A stretch of DNA of 64,000 nt from Cycas panzhihuaensis (lineage: Eukaryota > Cycadophyta). The DNA is taken from positions 110,181,741 through 110,245,740 of the forward strand of contig CM041465.1 in NCBI GenBank assembly GCA_023213395.1, written 5' to 3'. The notes beneath the pieces are model-generated. The model did not search any database, had not been told where the DNA came from, and saw only the letters and a program-made list of their open reading frames with translations. Within the stretch, counting starts at the first letter, position 1. Every line of letters begins with the position of its first letter. This document shows, piece by piece, positions 35,201 through 46,959 of this stretch. A program made the translations under genes and the position numbers.

Positions 35201-36970
35201 TCATGATCTGAGGGAGGTTCACCAAGGATTATGAGTTGGTTTCTTATTATTTTAACCTTAATTAAGTGAGTGATAATAGTTCAAATAAAAGGTATTCTAA
35301 ATAAGTATGCCTTTAATTTTAAGGATCTTAACTTATCTTTTCTCTCATAGAGGGAGCATAAGATGCTTTAAGCTTCATGAAAGGTTTGAGCAATTTTTAT
35401 ATTTTGATCCACTTAATCCTCTACAACCAAGTAGAGGAATGATAAGGCTATATTATCCTTAACTTTGAAGTTAGCTAAGATAATCGTATTAGGTGAGATT
35501 TTAATTGTAAGATCATTTGGATTCTTGATAGGTGTAGGTATGGATATATCTCCATTGATATAAGCCTAATATACATTCATGATGAGAAGAATTTTAACTT
35601 GTTTCTTCCAAGTTAAAAAATTATTCATACCACTAAGTTCAATGCTATTAGATAAGAGCATTTAGGTTTCTATTTAATATGTCCTTTAATGTGGCCTTTA
35701 GTGTCTTATAGTATTTTTTTTTATCCTATCTACCTAAGAGCCTACTAAGCTATAATGCTAAGTTTAGGGGTCTCTAAGAAGGCCTTAATAGTTATTCTAT
35801 CTAGTGGCACCTACCCATAAATAGAAAATTAGGAGCCTTATATACTGATATGTGAGATCAAGGCTCTATATACCTCAATACTTAGGCTACTAAGAAGGTC
35901 AAAGACTCCCTTGACTTGTTGATCCTCCTATGCTGGACTTATGCCTAATGACAAATCTAGTTGAAAACTAAAAACTAAGGAACTCACCCCCTCTAGGTCT
36001 AGCATAGTCTCTAAACTCTAAGATAGGGTTTAATACTTTAGCTTACCACTTAATATATCTTATATCCAATAGTTTTCTCTAATGTCCTTCAAGTTCAAGA
36101 AAAGCTAAAGACGTGTGCAAAGTGATAACTTTAGGGGTACTAATCATTCCCCTTGTAGGGCTAGAAAAAGTTTTCTTTAAGAATTATCTTTCATAGATTT
36201 GAGGTAAAATTAATATTAAGATATGGTCTTATTTATATACAAGGTTCCTTTTATGAAAAATAAAACTAAGGAAACTAAGGAAAATAACTTAAAAGAAAAA
36301 AAAGATAGGGTTATGATGCTCATTTTAATGGACTTTATACAAGTGAATCCCAACCTCCTTCACCCAAGAGGACACCTATATCTACAAAGTACAAGCACTT
36401 ATTAGCCACAAAAAAATAAATAAGAGAGTGTATAAAAGATATATAAATAGGATTCAACAACTATATTTATTCAAAATGAAACTAAGGCCTTTAATTAATG
36501 AAAATAAGCCTTAATATAATCTAAATAGAAGTGTCAACTTTGGTAGCTTGTAACTCCTTCAAAAAGTACTCAAATCTAACTATAATTGGTTTCAAACTAT
36601 AATCCTCTAAGTCAAAATTCTAAGAGTTTAGATAATGCTCAAATCTGACTTCTCATTGGAAAGTTATGGCTGAAATACTCATAGCTACTCCTTAAAGAAA
36701 AAAAATAAGGTGGGGTTGGCTTAAGCCCCCTTTGCTAGTTAGCCCCAAGTCTCATTATGGCTACATATGACCAGTAGTTAAACTATAGAGGGGCTAGTGG
36801 ACTTGAAACAATATGAAATATGCCCTAAATTTTTTTATTAATAAAAAACTATAAAAAATAGCTTATAATATTTAGAATCTACCATTTTTTACAACTAAAC
36901 CCTAGTCATATGGGGTCAAATTTAATTAAAAACTAATCCCCCTACCATGGATTTTCGTCAATAATTAAAT
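32292..36970. other. AT-rich unresolved region, left part probably the 5' LTR of G
   Basis: By position after the primer-binding site, the first part should be G's LTR in inverted orientation, but I could not find its outer end. The remainder is AT-rich with many stops in all frames and no ORF over about 60 codons that I recognise. It contains a 21-bp minisatellite (34,550-34,690). No host gene, tRNA or other family was recognised. It ends at copia element F. Confidence 0.4.
34550..34690 (+). repeat. 21-bp minisatellite, about six degenerate units
   Basis: Units resemble CTTAGGCCTCCTAGTTAAAAA, with GGCC or GGCT spaced 20-22 bp apart (34,577; 34,598; 34,619; 34,640; 34,660). A multiple of three, the period keeps one frame that reads a seven-residue pattern like IGLLIKG and LGLLVKN. 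This suggests a decayed coding repeat. No protein family was recognised. Confidence 0.6.
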
Positions 36971-37474
36971 TATTAGATATGTTAAACACTTTGAAAGTGT
37001 TACATGGGTATAGGAATTACACCCAAACTCCTTTTTGGGGTCTAGGGGCCCATTGTAGGGCCCTTGGTTGGGGAGTTTGGGGGGCAGTGGCCCCCTAGCT
37101 GGGGGTTTAGGGGTGGGAGGCCCTAAGAAAACTTTTGTATATCTTATGGGGGTCTTTGTTGGCCTATGGTTTATGCCCATTGTATTGTAAAACTGCAAGG
37201 CAGCATCTTATAATGTTGTGTCTATATATTCTTATGTAATGACATATGTAACATGGTTGCGTATGAGTCTTTGATAAATTAATGAGAAGAGTTGGTGTTT
37301 ATTCATCTCTGTAATTCTTTAGCTATTACTCAGATTAATAAAAGGTCTAAGCTTAGTCCTAAATCTCTTAGTATTCTTTATTGAGTGTTTGACTTATTTA
37401 TGTTGTTTATTTTTTGTATAGTTTATAGTTTTGTTATCACATTATTTCTATGGTTATATTTTCTTTTTATTTAG
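36971..37474 (+). repeat. 5' LTR of copia element F
   Basis: It aligns over its length with E's LTR (39,493-39,998, inverted). The initial TG has become TA (TATTAGATATG). It contains a TATATATT box at 37,223-37,230 and an AATAAA signal near 37,337. The GC-rich middle with G runs is conserved in both LTRs. The degenerate primer-binding site TTAGTATAAGAGC (consensus TGGTATCAGAGC) follows. Confidence 0.85.
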
Positions 37475-37490
37475 TATAAGAGCTAAGGGT
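37475..37490 (+). other. Primer-binding site of copia element F
   Basis: TAGTATAAGAGCTAAGGG corresponds to the initiator tRNA-Met site TGGTATCAGAGC with two or three substitutions. Confidence 0.7.
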
Positions 37491-37556
37491 TTTAGTTCTA
37501 TGGGAAGCCATTTGATAAGTGGAAGCCTTGTTCAGTGAACTTGAGTGTGAAGATCA

Positions 37557-38380
37557 TGGCAAGCACTACAAAGACAGAGATTCAAAAGTTTAATGGCTAG
37601 AACTTTGAGTTGTGGAATCTAAAGATGGAAGATATCCTCGTTGAGAAGGATCACTGGATCATTATAGTAGGAATAAAGCATGTGACTATGGGTGATAAAG
37701 ACTAGAATAAGCTTAATCAAAAGGTAATCATTTTAATAAGGTTATACCTTTCAAACATGGTGTTGTTAAAAGTTACCACAAAGTCTACAACCAAAGATTT
37801 GTAAAGAAAGATAGAGGCTTTGTATCAGACTAAGTTCTTAGTTAATAAGATATTTCTTTGAAAAAAGTTGTATTCACTTAGGATAAGTGATATAGATGTA
37901 TTTGCAGATGATCTCACTACATTTAACACCATGCTAAACTAACTTGTTTTAGTTGGGGTAATAATGTCTGAAGAAGATAAGTGTATTACCCTATTATATT
38001 TGCTTCCTAATTTCTAGGATAATCTTATGGTGATGATTAACAACATAACTACTCCCACTCTAAAATTTGATGATGTTATTATTGTTATGCTATTAGAAGA
38101 GATAAGGTGAAAATCATCTAAGAATTATTAGTGAGAGGTCAAACATTGGATCACGACCAACAAAGGTCTAGGAACAAATGACTAAAATCCAGAGAAAAAT
38201 ATATATTTCTAAGTAGAGGTCCCTTGGTATATTGGAGATGTGGGAAGGTTGGCCATATGAAGAGCCAATGTCAAGTTAAGGTTGATAAGGGAAAGTCACT
38301 TGAAGCTACTTCTTCCATAGTAGTAAAAGCCTCTATTAAATATGATAATGATGTTTATTTAGCAACCTCAAGTAAGTTGT
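37557..38380 (+). pseudogene. Gag of copia element F
   Basis: The start MASTTKTEIQKFNG is followed by the copia gag core: LWNLKMEDIL, EALYQTKFLVNK and LKFDDVI. The first knuckle Cys is Tyr (YWRCGKVGHMKSQC near 38,227-38,272). About eight stops interrupt it. Copy E at 43,407-43,979 gives the undamaged comparison. Confidence 0.82.
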
Positions 38381-38394
38381 TAATCATTGAGTCT

Positions 38395-39492
38395 TAGTTC
38401 ATTGACTCTAGTGCTTCACTTCATGTTACTCCCCATATGGAGTGGTTTTGTGAATATATAAGTATTAATGGAGGTGAAGTATTTCTTGGGGATCATTACC
38501 CATATAAAATTATGGGTCATGGAAGGATAAAGATTTGATTTGGGGATGGAAGGGTTAAAACTATCCTTAATATGAGTCGTATTCCTTGTCTAACTATGAG
38601 TCTATTGTCTATCAGTCAATTAGGTGATGTAAGAATAAAAGAAATTTTTAATAAAAATAATTAAAGAATGGTTTAAGGAGTGTTGGTATTAGCAAGAGGG
38701 GTCTAATTTAGAACACTGTACAATCTTAATACAAGCACAATATCTGTTGGTAGTTACAATCTAGCTATTACAAAAAAAATAATAATATAGGTAGGACTCA
38801 AATATCACTTGTTGGTAAAACTATGTTGTGGCATCAGAGATTAGGCCATGTTAGAGAGAAAGGCGTCTATAATTTATTCTCTAAAGGTATGGCAAAAGAC
38901 ATCTCTGGAATTAATAGCTCCTTTGATTTTGATTTCTATGAGTATTATGTATATAGCAAATAGAATCAGATTAGTTTTCCTTTAAGCTTGAAAAGAGCAA
39001 AGAGTATTTTACAATTAGTGCACAATGATGCTTTTAGACCTATTGATGTAGTCTCATTGGGTGTGTTCAAATACTTCATCTCATTCATAGATGATTTCTT
39101 GAGAAAGACATGGCTATACATTCTCAGGAAAAAATCTAATGTCTTTAGTAAATTCAAAGAATTCAAGGCCTTGGTTGGGAATTAGAGTGATAGGTAGATC
39201 TAGGTACTGAGGACTGATAATAGTGATGAGTTTTACTCAAAGGATTTTGAGCAGTTCTATAAGCAGTATGGGATAACAAGGCAAAAGATAATTCCCTATA
39301 TGCCATAGTAAAATAGAGTTTTTGAAAGAATGAATAGGACCTTGATAGAGAGATCGAGAAGTATGCTCAATGCTAATGGATTAAAGAAGAAATTTTGGGC
39401 TAAGGCTATGATGACTATAAGCTACCTAATAAACAAATCACTAATAACTACCTTAATATATAAAATACCTAAAGAAGTGTTGTCTTATAAGA
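38395..39492 (+). pseudogene. Protease and integrase (N-terminal) of copia element F
   Basis: Protease motif FIDSSASLHVTPHMEW lies at about 38,400-38,450 (DSS instead of DSG). The integrase zinc region starts with WHQRLGHVREK near 38,830. Catalytic residues visible are the Asp of VHNDAF (near 39,028), the Asp of RTDNSDEF and the Glu of FERMNRTL. The frame leaves integrase at SYK, where E's LTR begins at 39,493. Confidence 0.82.
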
Positions 39493-39998
39493 TGAAGAGA
39501 AAATATAACTGGAGAGGAAATGTAATAATAGAACTCTAAACCATGTAAAAAATAAATAACATAAACAAATCAAACACTCAACAAAGAATACTACGAGATT
39601 TAGGTCTAAGCATAGACATTTTATTAATCTAAGCAACATCTAAAAAATTATAGAGATGAATAAACCCTAACTCTTCTCCTTGTTTCATCCACGATCATAT
39701 CATCAACTTCGTATGTTACATGTGCTATTACATAAGAATATATAGACACAACATCACAAGATACCACCTTGTAGTTTTATAATATAATAGGAATAAACCA
39801 TTAGGCCAAAAAAGACCCCTATAAGACACCCAATTTTTTTTCTCAAGGGCTTCTGCCTCTAACCCCCACCTAGGGGGATACTGGTCCCTCAGACCCCCTA
39901 GTCGGGAACCCTACAATGGGCCCTTAGACCCCATAAAGGGGCTTAGGTATAATTCCTATACCCATGTAACATTTACAAAGTGTTCAACATATCTAACA
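39493..39998 (-). repeat. 3' LTR of copia element E
   Basis: The 506-bp LTR begins TGTTAGATATG on the minus strand at 39,998 and ends in CA at 39,493. It contains TATATATT near 39,737 and AATAAAA near 39,620. The polypurine tract AAGTAGGAGAT lies at 39,999-40,009. It is inverted relative to F's LTR. Confidence 0.88.
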
Positions 39999-40029
39999 AT
40001 CTCCTACTTGTTTAACACTTTATAAGAAA

Positions 40030-41760
40030 ACTTGCATACACAACTACTAAATGCTAAAATCACAAACACCCATTGTAATTCTACACCATTTAAATTTTCC
40101 TATGCTAACAATCTTAGTTAATGAGTCTGCAGCATTATCTTGTGTAGCAATCTTCTGCAAATCCACCTTATGATCTTCAACCATTTCCCTCATAAAATGG
40201 AACTGCACATCAATATGCTTCGACCGAGCATGAAAAATGGGGTTCTTTGCTAGGTAGATTATACTTTGACTATCATAATCTATCATTACATTATCCTTCT
40301 TAAAGCCAATATCTATGCATAATCTCTATAAGCAAACTGCTTCCTTGCATGCATGAGTATCTGCCATGCACTCTGCTTTTATGCTAGAAAGTATCATAAT
40401 TTATTGTCTTTTCCTCATCTAGTTGATTGCACCACCATAAAGGGTAAAAACATACCCACTTGTAGATCTTTTGTTGTCAAGATCTCCAGCCTAAACAGCA
40501 TCAACAGAACCTCTCAAGTTCACTATTCTACTCTCCACGGGATTTCCTTAATAGAAAATTCCATAATCTGATGTACCTCGTAGATACCTAAAAATCCTTT
40601 TCACAGCTGCTTAATGCTCCTTGCCTGGGTTTGACATATACCTGCTAACTGCTCCCACTACATGGGTAATGTCTAGTCTAGTATAAACCATCGCATACAT
40701 CAGGCTACCGACAACACTAGCATAAGGCACAAATGCCATGTCTTCAACTTCTTGGTAAGTCTTTGGGCATTATTCAATTGATAATGTTAAGCCACCAAGA
40801 AAAGGAACATTAACTGGTTTACTATCTGGCAACCTAAACTGTTATAATATTGTTTCAATGTACCATCTTTAGCTAAGACAAATCTTTTTGTTTCTCCTAT
40901 CCCTTTTAATCTCAATGTCTAAAATAAAATGTACAACACTAAGGTCCTTCATCTCAAAGTGAGATGCCAGTTAGTCTTTCATAAGTTGGTTAATTCCTTT
41001 ATTGTTACCAACTAAAAGTATGTCATCAATATATAAAGCCAGAATAACAAAATGATAACCAACCTACTTATAATAAATACAATGATTTGCTTTATTGTAC
41101 ATAAAGCTATCCTCCAACATATGTGAATCAAACTTTTGATACCACATCCTTGGTGACTTTTTCAAGCCATATAATGACTTCTTCAACCTACACACATATC
41201 CTCTTTTCTTACAACTTCAAACCCTTCAGGCTACAATACATAAATTTCTTCCTTGAGGTCACCATGAAGAAATGCAATCTTCATATCCATTTGATCCACC
41301 TCAATATCATAGATAGCTACTATAACCAATAAAAATCTAATTGAAGCAACTTTTACAACAAGAGGAAATACCTCACTAAAATCTATTCCCTTGACCTAGG
41401 AATAACCCTTTGTTACCAAGTGAGCCTTGTACTTTTCCATAGTACCATCTACCCAGAACTTCTTCTTAAAGATCTATTTATTGTCAATAGGTTTTTTTCC
41501 ATCAGGTAGATTCACCAAATCCTACATATTATTTTTATCCAAGGCCATCATTTCTTCTTGCATTACCTTCATCCAGAGTTAGCTCTCTTTTGACTCTAGA
41601 GCCTCCTGAACAGTACCCGGATCACCATCTATAGCAGATAAAACATAAGAGAAGTGAAAAAAGTCTTTAGGAATATACTTGTCAAGATGTCTTCTCTCAC
41701 GAGTTGATCTCCTTAAGATATAGGGTTCTTGAGGTTGAGATACCTCTACAACTGGGTCTT
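40030..41760 (-). pseudogene. Reverse transcriptase and RNase H of copia element E
   Basis: RT reads from about 41,500 leftward: KYKAHLVTKGYS, VDQMDIKIAFLHGDLKEEIY with the first catalytic Asp, and the YIDD box in ALYIDDILLVG at about 41,005-41,035. RNase H follows, ending in the open piece 40,047-40,286 with YDSQSIIYLAKNP, RSKHIDVQFHF and DNAADSLTK. A dozen or so stops are spread through RT. The domain order and motifs are typical of plant copia. Confidence 0.88.
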
Positions 41761-42830
41761 CCTCTTTAGCTGACTCATATTCTAATGTAGAATCTTCATC
41801 CCTTACTTCAAATTATACCTTCTTAGAGTGTTCCTCCTCTGGTTCTTCATCTTGTTTTAGAGAATTGAACTCCTCTCTAAAGAAAACATCATGACTATAC
41901 ATAAACTTTTGTGTTTCAAGGTTATAAAGCTTATACCCTTTAACGCCATCACCATAGCCAATGAAAATAGTCTTTTTTACTTTGAGATCAAGCTTAGTCC
42001 TTTGGTGTTTAGGAATATGCATAAAACATTCACAACTAAAAACTCTAAGATGACCAAGATATGGTTTCTTACCAGACCACACTTCTTTAGGTGTTTTGTA
42101 TACTAAGGCAGTTGTCGGTGATCTATTTATCAGGTAGCTTACAGTCATCACAGCCTCCACCTAGAATTTCTTCTCTAATCTAGCAGCGCTTAGCATACTC
42201 CTTGATCTCTCCAGCAAGGTGCTATTCATCCTTTTAGCAACTCCATCCTATCGTGGCTTATATGGAATTGTCTTTTGCCTTGCTATCCCATACTTCTTAT
42301 AGAATTACTTAAATTCCTTCAAGCAAAACTCACCTCTATTATCAGTCCTCAGTACCTTGATCCTCCTATCACTCTGATTCATGACCAAGGCCTTGAATTC
42401 TTTGAATTTACTTAATACTTCAGATTTCTGCTTGAGAAAGTACAACCATGTCTTTCTCGAGAAATCATCTATGAATGCGATAAAATATTTAGATACACCC
42501 AATGAGGGTACATCAATAGGTCCAAAAACATCTATATGTACCAATTACAGAGTACCCTTTGCCCTCTTCGAACTTGAGGGAAAAGTGACCCAATTCTATT
42601 TTCCATACACACAATGCTCACAGAAATCAAAATCAAAGGAGCCATTAATTCTAGAGATGTCTTTTGCGATACCTTTGGGGAATAAATCATGGAGGCCTTT
42701 CTCTCTAATATGGCCTAATCTCTAATGCCATAGCATAGTTTTACCAGTAATTGATATTTGAGTCATGCCTTCATTATTGCTACTTTCTATAACAGTTGGA
42801 CTGCAACTTCCAGCACACACCGTACTTGCA
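41761..42830 (-). pseudogene. Integrase of copia element E
   Basis: Open pieces 42,305-42,544 and 41,813-42,160 hold VHIDVFGPIDVP (first Asp), KVLRTDNRGEFC (second Asp) and GVAKRMNSTL, where the catalytic Glu has become Lys. The C-terminal region carries the copia signature KKPYLGHLRVFSCECFMH and FIGYGDGVKGYKLYN. The zinc region RLGHIRERGLHDLF lies near 42,700. Confidence 0.88.
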
Positions 42831-43059
42831 TCAAGCTTATATAGTGTTCAAAATCAGACCCCTCTTACTAATACCAATGCTCCTTGAACCATTCTACAAC
42901 CATCTTCTTTAAAGATTACTTATATTCCTACATCACCCAATTGACTGACAGACAATAGACTCATAGCCAAACTAGGAATATGGCTCATACCAGGGATAGT
43001 TTTAACCCTTTCATCCCCAAATCAAACCTTTACCCTTCCACGACCCACAATTTTATATG

Positions 43060-43345
43060 GTTAATGATCCCCAAGAAATACCTCACCTCTATAAATCCTT
43101 GTGTATTTATAAAACCAATCCCTATGGGGAGTAATATGAAACAAAGCACCAGAGTCAATTAACCAAGACTCAACATTTGACAACTTACCTGAGGTTGCCA
43201 ACTAAACATTACCATCCACTTCATCAAAGGCTTTTTCTATTGTGGAAGAAGTAGCTTCAGGTGACTTTCCCTTGTCTACCTTGACTCGACACTGGCTCTT
43301 CATATGGCTAGTCTTCCCACATCTCTAGCATACCAAAGGTCCTCT
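43060..43345 (-). pseudogene. Protease and CCHC knuckle of copia element E
   Basis: The knuckle at about 43,290-43,335 reads C, stop, RCGKTSHMKSQC, the stop replacing Trp. The protease active site LIDSGALFHITPH is intact near 43,120-43,165. Confidence 0.8.
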
Positions 43346-43979
43346 ACCATCTGTTCTTAGGCCTTTATTGGTCACGATCCAACGTTTGAACTCTCACTGC
43401 TAATGCTTATTTTGAATAATCCTTAGAAGATTTTAGCCTCATCTCTTCTGAAAATAGAGCAGTAACAACATCATCAAATTTTAAGGTGGTAGTAGCTGTG
43501 CTGCTAATTATTATAAAAAAGTTATCCCAGGAATCAAGAAGTGAACATAATAGGGTAATACACTTGTCTTCTTCAGATATTGTTATCCCAACTAAAATAA
43601 GTTCTCTCACCATGGTGTTAAATATAGTGAGATGATCTACAATTATATCTCTATCACTCATCCTGAGTGAATATAGTTTTTCCTGAAGAAATAACTTATT
43701 AACCAAGGACTTTGTCTGATATAAAGCCTCTAACTTTCTCCATAGATCTTTGGTCGTAGACTCTATGGTAACATTCAGCAACATCATGTCTGAAAGGCAT
43801 AACCTTATCAAACTTATTACCTTTTGATCAAGCTTCTTTCAGTCTTTGTCACCTATAGTTGTAGGCTTTGTTCCTATTACAATGATCTACTAATCCTTCT
43901 TGATGAGGATATCTTCCATATTTAGCTTCCACAACTCAAAGTTCTATCCATTGAACTTTTTAATCTCCATCTTTGTAGT
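43346..43979 (-). pseudogene. Gag of copia element E (5' end cut)
   Basis: A 134-codon open piece (43,407-43,811) with KDLWRKLEALYQTKSLVNKLFL, LTIFNTMVREL and TLKFDDVVTALF is a well-preserved copia gag core. Upstream, the N-terminal segment matches F until D's LTR begins at 43,980, just after the region equal to F's first gag codons. Confidence 0.85.
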
Positions 43980-44482
43980 TGTTTCCTAGCTACCGAGAAT
44001 TGATACGGATAGGTCGACTCAGGTCAAACCCAGGTATGCTTCTCCCTTTTCACTCTTACTATTTCTTTAGAAAGGTTGACATAAGTATTGCCTTATTGCA
44101 TGACCGGCTGCTTTATTTGTATGATCACCTTGCATCTATTTGCTTGATCATGCTACTTGTCATATTATGAGCCTATGACGACCCATGGGACCTACCTTTT
44201 TGTGAGGTAGGCATTCCCATAGCACTCTATAACCCTCTGCACTACCTCCACATCACTTAAAGCCTCACTTGACTTATATGATCTACTCATACCTTGACCT
44301 TATGTCCTTGTCACAATATTTCTGGGAACTTTAGCCCTTGATACTTTATTTGGTCTAGTTTGTATGCCTCCTAGACTTTCCCTAGCCACCTGGATAGGAG
44401 GGCCAGCCCCTCCTAAGGCCTGATATACCTCTTTTAGGGCTCCAAGAACCCTAATCATTGTCATTTTAGCTTTTTGGTCCTG

Positions 44483-44524
44483 CACCACTGTAAACTAAGC
44501 AGTACCATGAAGTTTATAGTGGTG
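44483..44524 (+). promoter_or_regulatory. U3 palindrome of element D LTR
   Basis: The clearest single copy of the motif. A left arm CACCACTGTAAACT pairs with a right arm AGTTTATAGTGGTG (13 of 14 bases), separated by 14 bases that include GTACC. It lies about 130 bp upstream of the TATA box. Confidence 0.65.
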
Positions 44525-44651
44525 TAATTATTGCAACTTATTTTTTATATTTGTCATAGGAATTCTTACTTTTTCTGTGGAATTGCCATGTGGCTAAGTG
44601 CCTAGCTCAGCCTTATTCATGCCTTAAACACTCGATTATGGTTAGGATGGG

Positions 44652-44658
44652 TATAAAT
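44652..44658 (+). promoter_or_regulatory. LTR promoter TATA box of element D
   Basis: TATAAAT within GGGTATAAATCCC. The matching positions are TATAAAG in H (20,946), TATTTAAG in A (12,387) and TATAAGT in both LTRs of C (49,027-49,033 and 63,293-63,299, minus strand). Transcription would start some 30 bases downstream. Confidence 0.65.
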
Positions 44659-46758
44659 CCCAAAAATATCATCATTTCACTTCTCTTGGCTCTCTAACTT
44701 CACATTCTACTATTATAGTTCTCCTCCTTTCCTCCTCTCTTCCACAGGTACGTCTATAATCCTACATTTCTTGCTAATCCAACTCAAGACCCACTTGCAA
44801 TGACTCTTCTTCAGGGTGGGAGGCCCTCCTCTAAGCACTTTTAAGCAAGAGTTTCGTGGTTCTCCTTCAACTATGCCTCAAAAAGTGTCTTCCATAACCT
44901 TTCTTAGGGAAACCTCTTGCAAACCCTACAGGACCTCCTCTTTCTCGCCGGTTGCAAGGGTAAATCTACCCTAGACTCAGCCCAGTAGGTACTTTTGGTC
45001 TTATTTTTAGAAGTTTATATGCATTCTTTCCATATTGGACTCATTTTCAAGTATATTTTCTTGCTCTCTTCCCTTTTAGTTATAGTAAAATTTATCTTTC
45101 TTTGAGTTTAACTTTGCACTCTCAGATTTTCACTCCATTTCTTCACTAGTTTTCTTTAAGAAAGTAGCAAGAGAAGGCTCATATAGATTGGGTGAAGGGA
45201 GTAAGGTGGGATCCATCCCACTCAGACCTACTCCCCAAGGGCAACCCCCTTCCAGTTTTTCTTCTCTTGCTTCCATGCTTTCCTTGGGTTAACTAGGAGA
45301 GGGTGGAGTCTTGGCCTGCACTGGGTATCAGTATACGTAGCCCTTGCTGCACTGGTTCCAAGCCTGCATGCCCTTCTTTTGGGCCTCATTCGTACCCATA
45401 ACTTTGCCTGGTATCCCTTAGGGTCTTTGGTGAGACTTGTGTGACGAATCAATGTCCATAGTGACACTGTTACCTTGGTACCTCTCCAACATCTTGCCTC
45501 ATACATTCTCATACTTGTTGGCTATCCATAAACTGTCAAATAACCCTACCTTGCTGTACCTAAAGGCTGCCTGGAGAATTTTAATAGAGGGTTTTCCCAT
45601 CCTGAGGCTTCCCTTCCCTTTTTCTTGCTTGATGCACGTGGTTCTCTTGAGGAAAGTTAAGTTGTTTGCAGCAGTAGTTACTTTAATTTAAATATAATGT
45701 TTTAGCATTCACATTACATATATTTACATACATATAGCCTTCTTACAGCCTCTTCTTAAAAGGGAGAAACTCTTGTGTATGTAGGTTCGAAGCAACATCT
45801 GCAAAGAGAAAAGACATCTGGTTGTAGGTAAGCCTTTACCCTCCTTTTCTCTTTCGCTTCATTTGCTTCCCTTATCTTTTCCGTTCTGCTTATCTCTCAT
45901 AAGGGGAAGGTAAGGAAGACCCTATCTTCTACATCAACCTTCATCACATATTAACCAATTGGTGAGAGGGTGTACGTTGTGCATAAGTAAGGTCCTTCAT
46001 CGACCACCATGCTTTCCAGGTACGTTCCATCCCTCTTTCCCGTCATCTCTTTTCCTTTTTTGCTTTTGTACAAAATCTATTATATTAATCTAATAGGTCA
46101 CATAAGAGAAAAGAGGGAAATCAATTAGCCACTTGCATCTTTTGCATAAGAACATTGTATGTTTGCTTTTTATAAGAAAAGGCATAGTAGGAAATACATT
46201 CCTCCTCCTTTCTCCTATTCATCATGAGAATGCCCATAGATGCATCTCATCTAGCTTGCTTGTTTGCATGCGAAATGCTTGTACTTCCTTTTTTCTCTTG
46301 TCTTTTGTATATTGAGTGGAAAAGAGAGAAAAAGAGAGAGTTGCCTTTAGTCCATCCCTTCACTTCTTCCCTTAGTTGTATTTGTCTAGACCAAGTAAAC
46401 TAGGGAAGCCTACTCGCATTCATCTTAGGCCCTTCGCCTATATCCCTCCACATTTATTTTCCTTCATCATAGGAAAACCCATTCAGGATTCCTCTTCTTC
46501 CCTTCCGCCCATCCAAGGGTGGGAGGACCTTCCTCTTTAGACCATCCAGGCTACTCTTTCATGTGCCTTTTCTTTCGGATTGAAAGCTACTCCAAGGTAG
46601 TTGGGTGCCACTCGCGGGTTTCAAACTCATGCTCCGGTGCAAGAACACCCTACGTGGTGTTCCCTTTGCTTATAGGTACTCATCCACACCCTCAACATCA
46701 ATTGTTGACCATCTTCATTCCTATCGAGCATAGCGACCATCTCGTAGATGCGGTTCCA

Positions 46759-46959
46759 CTAGCAACCATACTGGGGACTTACCAGTAGGGAAGATAGTTT
46801 ATATCCCTTCTTGTTAGTGCTACTATCTTTTAGTAGCTTTCTCCACTTATTTATTTTGTTGGGAAGCCCCCAACACATACTTTGCATTATTTTTCCTCTT
46901 CTAATGTACTGTCAAGTTTTGTATACGACGCTTCTCACATTGCCTATATGGTTTGCCTC
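46759..46959 (+). other. Primer-binding site, leader and gag start of element D
   Basis: The primer-binding site TAGCAACCATACTGGGGAC begins at 46,760. The leader matches A's. From 46,923 the sequence matches the start of A's gag, with ATG replaced by ATA, until GCCTC at 46,955-46,959, where C begins. Confidence 0.75.

Larger units (their letters stand above)
36971..39492 (+). mobile_element. Ty1/copia element F, 5' half
   Basis: Order: 5' LTR (36,971-37,474), initiator-Met-type primer-binding site, gag, CCHC knuckle, protease and integrase. This order, integrase before RT, is copia. The element is cut at 39,492 inside integrase by element E of the same family in the opposite orientation. The RT part of F must lie beyond the window's nested stack. 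It has many stops. Confidence 0.88.
39493..43979 (-). mobile_element. Ty1/copia element E inserted in F
   Basis: A minus-strand copia element of the same family as F. From right to left it has gag, CCHC, protease, integrase, RT, RNase H, polypurine tract and 3' LTR. It entered F's integrase; the candidate 5-bp target copy on the left is TAAGA (39,488-39,492). Its 5' end is cut at 43,979, ten or so codons into gag, by Tat element D, so its 5' LTR is outside the window. Confidence 0.9.
43980..46758 (+). repeat. 5' LTR of element D
   Basis: The 2,779-bp LTR begins TGTTTCCTAGC and ends GGTTCCA. U3 has the palindromic motif (44,483-44,524) and a good TATA box, GGGTATAAATCCCAAAA (TATAAAT at 44,652-44,658). 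It is of the same family as the LTRs of A, B and C. Short ORFs inside it are not conserved. Confidence 0.9.
43980..46959 (+). mobile_element. Tat-type element D, 5' LTR and leader, inserted in E
   Basis: The complete 5' LTR is followed by a primer-binding site, leader and the first 35 or so bases of gag. The latter align with A's 541-577 (the ATG is now ATA). D is cut at 46,959 by element C. The remainder of D lies beyond the right end of the window. Candidate left target copy in E: GTAGT at 43,975-43,979. Confidence 0.87.

Noticed and set aside
34780-35700. Possible transposase or FAR1-like protein remains
   Set aside because: A short stretch vaguely resembles such proteins, but stops are dense and no conserved motif can be shown.
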